Source of the DNA: Corbicula japonica | Lineage: Eukaryota > Mollusca > Bivalvia > Venerida > Cyrenidae | Direction: 5' to 3' | NCBI GenBank assembly: GCA_038501625.1 | Contig: JAZAYU010000006.1 | Coordinates: forward strand, 11,534,638-11,598,637 | DNA: 64,000 nucleotides | Part shown: one piece after another, positions 24,401-30,100 of the stretch | How positions within the stretch are numbered: the stretch's first letter is position 1 | Layout of the letters: every line of letters starts with the position of its first letter | The notes under the pieces: generated by a model | What the model saw: only the letters and a program-made list of their open reading frames with translations | Told to the model about the DNA's origin: nothing | Databases searched by the model: none | Position numbers and translations under genes: made by a program

Positions 24401-27131
24401 CCGCTGTCTTTCCATCTCAGAAGTTAGTGCATTATTAGGTAAATGCAGAAAGCTTGTATCAGTATTCAAGCAAAGTTCATTAAAGACATCCGCATTACAT
24501 ACTGCTGGAGTGACTCTAGGACTCCAACAATTGCAGGTACTGCAGGATGTAGAAACGCGCTGGAACTCAGCTTTGGGCATGATCAGTAGACTTCTTGAAA
24601 TTCTGCCAGCTATCTGGACTGTTCTGTATAAAGATAAGAAATATGTGCACTTATTACCTTCAGACACCGACAGAAAAAATATGGAGGATCTAAAAGAGCT
24701 GCTTCATCCAGTGGAAGAGGCTACCGAGAAAGTCTCGGCAGAGAAATACAGTACAGTCAGCTTAATTCTGCCCACTATGGAGAGGTTCATAAAACATGAC
24801 TTCGTACCAAAACCAAACGACAGTAGCTTAATTGTTAAAGCCAAAGATGCAGTTCGCACGGATCTTCTGAAAAGGTACAATAAAGATGATGAGCAACTAT
24901 TGCTTTTGAGAGCCACAGTTCTAGATCCAAGATTCAAGAGGATGCAGTGGTTAGGGGCTGAAAACAGAGAGAAAGTATACAGCCAGTTAAAGCAAGACAT
25001 GTTGAAAACTAAAGTGAAGAGTGAAACCGAGTCAGCTGTATCTACAGAAGTATATAACAGGGAAAAGACAACTACTAGTGAAGAAAGCAACAGTGTTGAA
25101 GTTGATGAACCTGCCAGTGAAGAAGTTGGTGCACAAAGTAGTCCAGAGAAAAAGAAGCTAAAAAAAGTTGTGGTGAAACAGATGAAAATGCAGATATTTT
25201 TGATGTGCTGTTTGTGAAAGAAGAAAAGTCAAAATCAACAAAGTTAGATATGATAACCAGAGAATTTGATGGCTACATGAAAGAAGAAGTCACTTTCAAA
25301 GTTGATCCTATACTATGGTGGAGAATAAACAGAGACAAGTACCCCTTACTGGCTCAGATGGCCATGAAATACCTCCATATTCCTGCAACCAGTGTCCCTT
25401 CAGAAAGAGTATTTTCGACTGCTGGAAACATTCTTACAAAGAAGAGGTCATCCCTCACAGCAGAGAATGCAGATATGCTGGTGTTTTTAAAGAAGAACTA
25501 TAAAAAGTTAAGACAAATAAATATTACAGCCCCTGAGTGCAGCAACATTAAAGTTGAAACTATTTAAAGTGTGAACAATAGCTTAGTAAATAATAACTGT
25601 TATTGTGGTGACATGAAACTGGTCTACTTGTAAAGTACTTAAGTACATGTTTATTAGTTGAACTGTAATTAAGATTATTAAATCATTTATTTGGTTTCAA
25701 GGTCAAGTTGACCATTTATTTTATTTCTGGCAAATTCTGGTGATTATTACGCATTCTAGTCAGATAAGGTAATGTACAAAATGAAAATGTACATTTACCA
25801 AGGTTTATTTTTATTTTTCATTCATTTTTATGTTGCACTGTTGCATTTGTTTCAATGCAAGTTTTTACCTTTTTACTAGTCATATGAAGCATCTTATTGT
25901 AAGTCATGGCAGGTCAGTCGTTGTTTTAGTTTTTTCATTTGTTTTACCATAAAACTCACCCGTTTGAAGAAGATAATAAAACAAACAATAACTTGTGATG
26001 CATCTTTATTTATAATAGATTAATAGATACAAATCATTCTTACAATTACATACCAATTTACTGCAGGATGTATATAATACATGACAAATTTACAACTAAT
26101 GACAACATAAATTGTAAAAATGGTATTAATAGTAATGCATTGTATGTATCGATATATATCGAAGTATCGGTGATATTTTTTTCACGATATATCAATATCG
26201 TCGATACGCTTCAATCCATATCAATGACAGCTCTAGCATGAATATTCACCTTTAAAACAATTTATATTATGAAGACAACTAAACTTGCGATTTATGTAGA
26301 TCATCTATCATACATATCTAAGATAATTCCAAAACAAACATACGATGCACATAATTGTAATAATTAATCGAATAGTTTGCCAAAAGTCAATACGTTTATA
26401 AGTACATGTAATAAATCCGATTACTCATTAGTAACACCAAATTCTTAAAAAGTCGTCATGGATTTTTGAAACAGTATGGAATCATATTGAGGGTGAACAT
26501 GTTTGCATTTATTTGCAGAAAGACGGACAAAACCCCACTCGATGGATGTGAGACAATGCGAATTGTAACTTCAATGTGTCCAGGACTGAAATACCCAGAA
26601 AGGATAAGGTCAAGAAAAATACGAAAGTATTTAGCTACAACATGTCAGGTAACTGCATATACCGTATTTAATGTTTAATTTCATTCTGTAATATATAATA
26701 CTGGGTAGGTTGATAAATTGAAATACAAATGATACAAATGATATTAAAATTTGAAATTAATGAATTGAGATATGTTAAGATTTTGAAAACTGGAACTTTC
26801 CACTGTCACGTGTTGATATTCAATTTCCTACTTTACTAGCTGATAGACATGACAGACTCGGAGTTGAAACTGGTTGCTGATCACATGGGCCATAATATGA
26901 ATATCCACGCAGACGTGTACCGGCTTCAAAGCAGCCTTTTAGAAAAAACAAAAGTTGCGAGAGTACTGATCGCAATGGAAAATGGTTGTGTCGATCAATT
27001 CCAAGGAAGGCACATCCAAGATATACCACTCGAAAGTAAGTTGTTCATATTTAAAGGGAACATTTTGTTATGAATATTTACTATAATGCAATCGTACAAC
27101 ACGAAACAGTCAATAATAATAATAATAATAA

Positions 27132-27162
<31 letters not shown>

Positions 27163-30100
27163 AAGAATGCTTTATGATTTATCAACATATTTAGGTAAAT
27201 TTAAAGTCAACATTTTCTTAACACTGTATCACCATTCCATAGCATATAAATATGGCGTTTTGTCAGCGCGGCTTATTACAATAATACTTTTTGTTTTAGG
27301 TATTCCAGAACCAATCACTTATGATGACGCGTGGACAACACGTGGCAATGTGTTTGTTAAAATAAAATAAATCAGAATTATTCAAACTAAAACTATTGCT
27401 TGCCTAAAATTAAATACATTTCAAATAATTCTTTTTTGTGAGTATTAAAGATACCGAGTCCGTTTACATTCAATTTAACCAGAAGTGTTTTGTTCTAAAT
27501 CGTTATCAAAAGTGGACATCGAACAACACTTACTATTTAATAACAATTCGTTATTCCTCTACATTACTGAAAACAACATTATCTGTATGTTTTCGTTCCA
27601 TTTAATAACCGTTTTAAAAGTTAAATTTTTAAATTATTGTTTCTAGTTATATTTAAGTTAGTTTATATGTTGACGTTATACTTTTCAGACAATAGTGACG
27701 TAAACGCACATGAAACCCGGACAGTTGAAATTGGACATCTGATGCTGAACAAACAGGTTGGTTTAAGGTGATGATTTATCACGCTGTTTAAACGTATGAC
27801 GGGGCATTTATTTATACGAATCGATTTACCACATCCATGTATTTTATTATTTTGTTTGTGTATCTCATGTAAAACGCAACATAGTTTTAAATAATATTAA
27901 ATTGATTTATATGATTTTATAATTTAATGTGTCATATGTATGTAAATTTTAGAAACCATGCATGCGGCCTGTGAAGAAAGGACGGTATCAACAGACATAA
28001 ACCAACGCGATACTCTAGGTAATTTATATTTTAAACATGAGATCATATAATATTGTAAACTGTAAGGTTAAAGCCTACCTGCATACTGTTACTTACGTTG
28101 TATTGTTACAGGCCTATCTTGTATTTATTGCACTACATGTAATTATACAACGCGAGAGTATCATTATTGTTTATATTTGTCAAAGTTCGTTTGGTTATGA
28201 AATGAACTGACTATAGGGCTTGTTCTCACTCAACAATCTAAGTTATTATAAATCATTACTTGGATTTGTCTGCGTATAGAAATTATACATGCCTTAATGT
28301 TAAAGAGCCACGAAAAACCTTTACAGATGTTGTTTATCGAAACAATATTTAAATGTTTGACAGCATAAGTTAATTCAATTTGCGTAGTAGAACCAGTTAA
28401 CGACAACTCCTCAATCTCTACTCTGCTCTGGACGCTGGATAGTTAATAAAGTACATGTGTATAATCAACTCACATTTGTTGTGCTGTGTAGTTCTCGTAG
28501 TGTTATAAACATTCCCTATACATCAAAGCAAGTAAAATCAATGTGAATCATTTTAATAAACCTAATAATTTGTGTTATTTCCAGCAATGGATGAAAGTGA
28601 CAGCGATGACGGTGTTATAAGAGGCGTTGGCAAAAAACGTGGAAAAGGTGCGTCATTGTATTAAATGTAATTCCGCTTTGACGTATAACACATGCATACA
28701 AGTTCTACTTAATTAAAAGAAGATTATTTATATCAATTTAATGTAACGACCTTCACGAAATAAAATGTCATTGACAAAACGTTTTGTTTGGCCGCTGGAT
28801 CGTTAATAAAGTTCATGTGTATAATTAACTCGTAGATGCATTTGTTGTACTGTGTAGTCCTCGTAGTGTTATATACTTTGCTTATACAACAGAGCAAGTA
28901 AAATCAATGTGAATCATTTTAATAAACCTAATAAGTTGTGTTATTTCCAGCAATGGACGAAAATGACAGCGATGATAGTGTTATAAGAGGCGTTGGCAAA
29001 AAACGCGGAAAAGATGCGTCATTGTATTAAATGTTATTACGCTTTGACGTATAACACATGCATACAAGTTCTACTTTATTAAAAGTAGTTTTTATATAAA
29101 TTTAAAGAAATACGTTCGGCTGGTTATAACCTTTGTTTAAATGATAAAATGTAATTTGAATAATACAATTTTCGTAATCAAGTGATGACGACGAATACGA
29201 TAATTGTAAAACTTTCTTTTAATTACACTGATAATTGTTTTTTCGAGCGTAGCATGAGGGCGGCCATTATTGACATCTCGTTGTCTCGCGAGAGATAAAA
29301 CAACGAGGCGTGACGTCATTTACACACTTCCGTTTCATAAAGAATATACGCAGAGATGAATGCAGTCAAATTTATTTATATGAAAACATTGCTATATGCG
29401 GGAAAATATTGCAAAGGAGCACAAATAAGAAAAAATCACATTATAGTTTTAGTGTATTGAGTGTTTTTACCTTCTTATCTTACATTTTGCTCAAGTAATT
29501 GCATCGCTCACTAAGATTCAAAAGACAATATGTTAAATGAGAATGTGATACGCTACGATCGCTTTGAAATTTTCCTTTCAGTATAAATTAACATTGAGTT
29601 TACTATTGTCCCCTCACGTCTCCTCAAATTAAATAAGTCAATTAAGTTTTTTCACACCATTTTAATATGTCACCCGATCTTCTTCGGAGCAAGCTGGCTA
29701 GTGAGATTAACATATCAGTTAGAGGCAATTAACAATAACACGGGCGTGTTAAAACTTGTACCACTAAGTGCAACATTAAATTTTATAATTAGATTTAAGA
29801 AAGAAATATACAATTTTACAGTAAATGTTCGTTTTGAAGTATTGAGTTGCACTCAACCCCAGGCTTAGCGGCGTGTAGATTAATATGCATTTCAATTAAT
29901 ACCCATGAACAAGCTTAATCAAACCGGGCCTGAAACATTTTCATATTTGTCAGGGTTCGGTGACTTTCAAAGTTCCCTTGTCATCAACATAAATTTTCAA
30001 AAATACATTAATTCAGTTCAGGGCCTTCCCCAGGACATTATGGCACCGGTATGCCTTCATTTCTTAACAAACTTATATGGGACGATTGATCTGCCGGTAT

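Noticed and set aside
24359..25090. Minus-strand open frames of 102 and 128 codons within the hAT
   Set aside because: Antisense shadows of the transposase frame with no independent motif.
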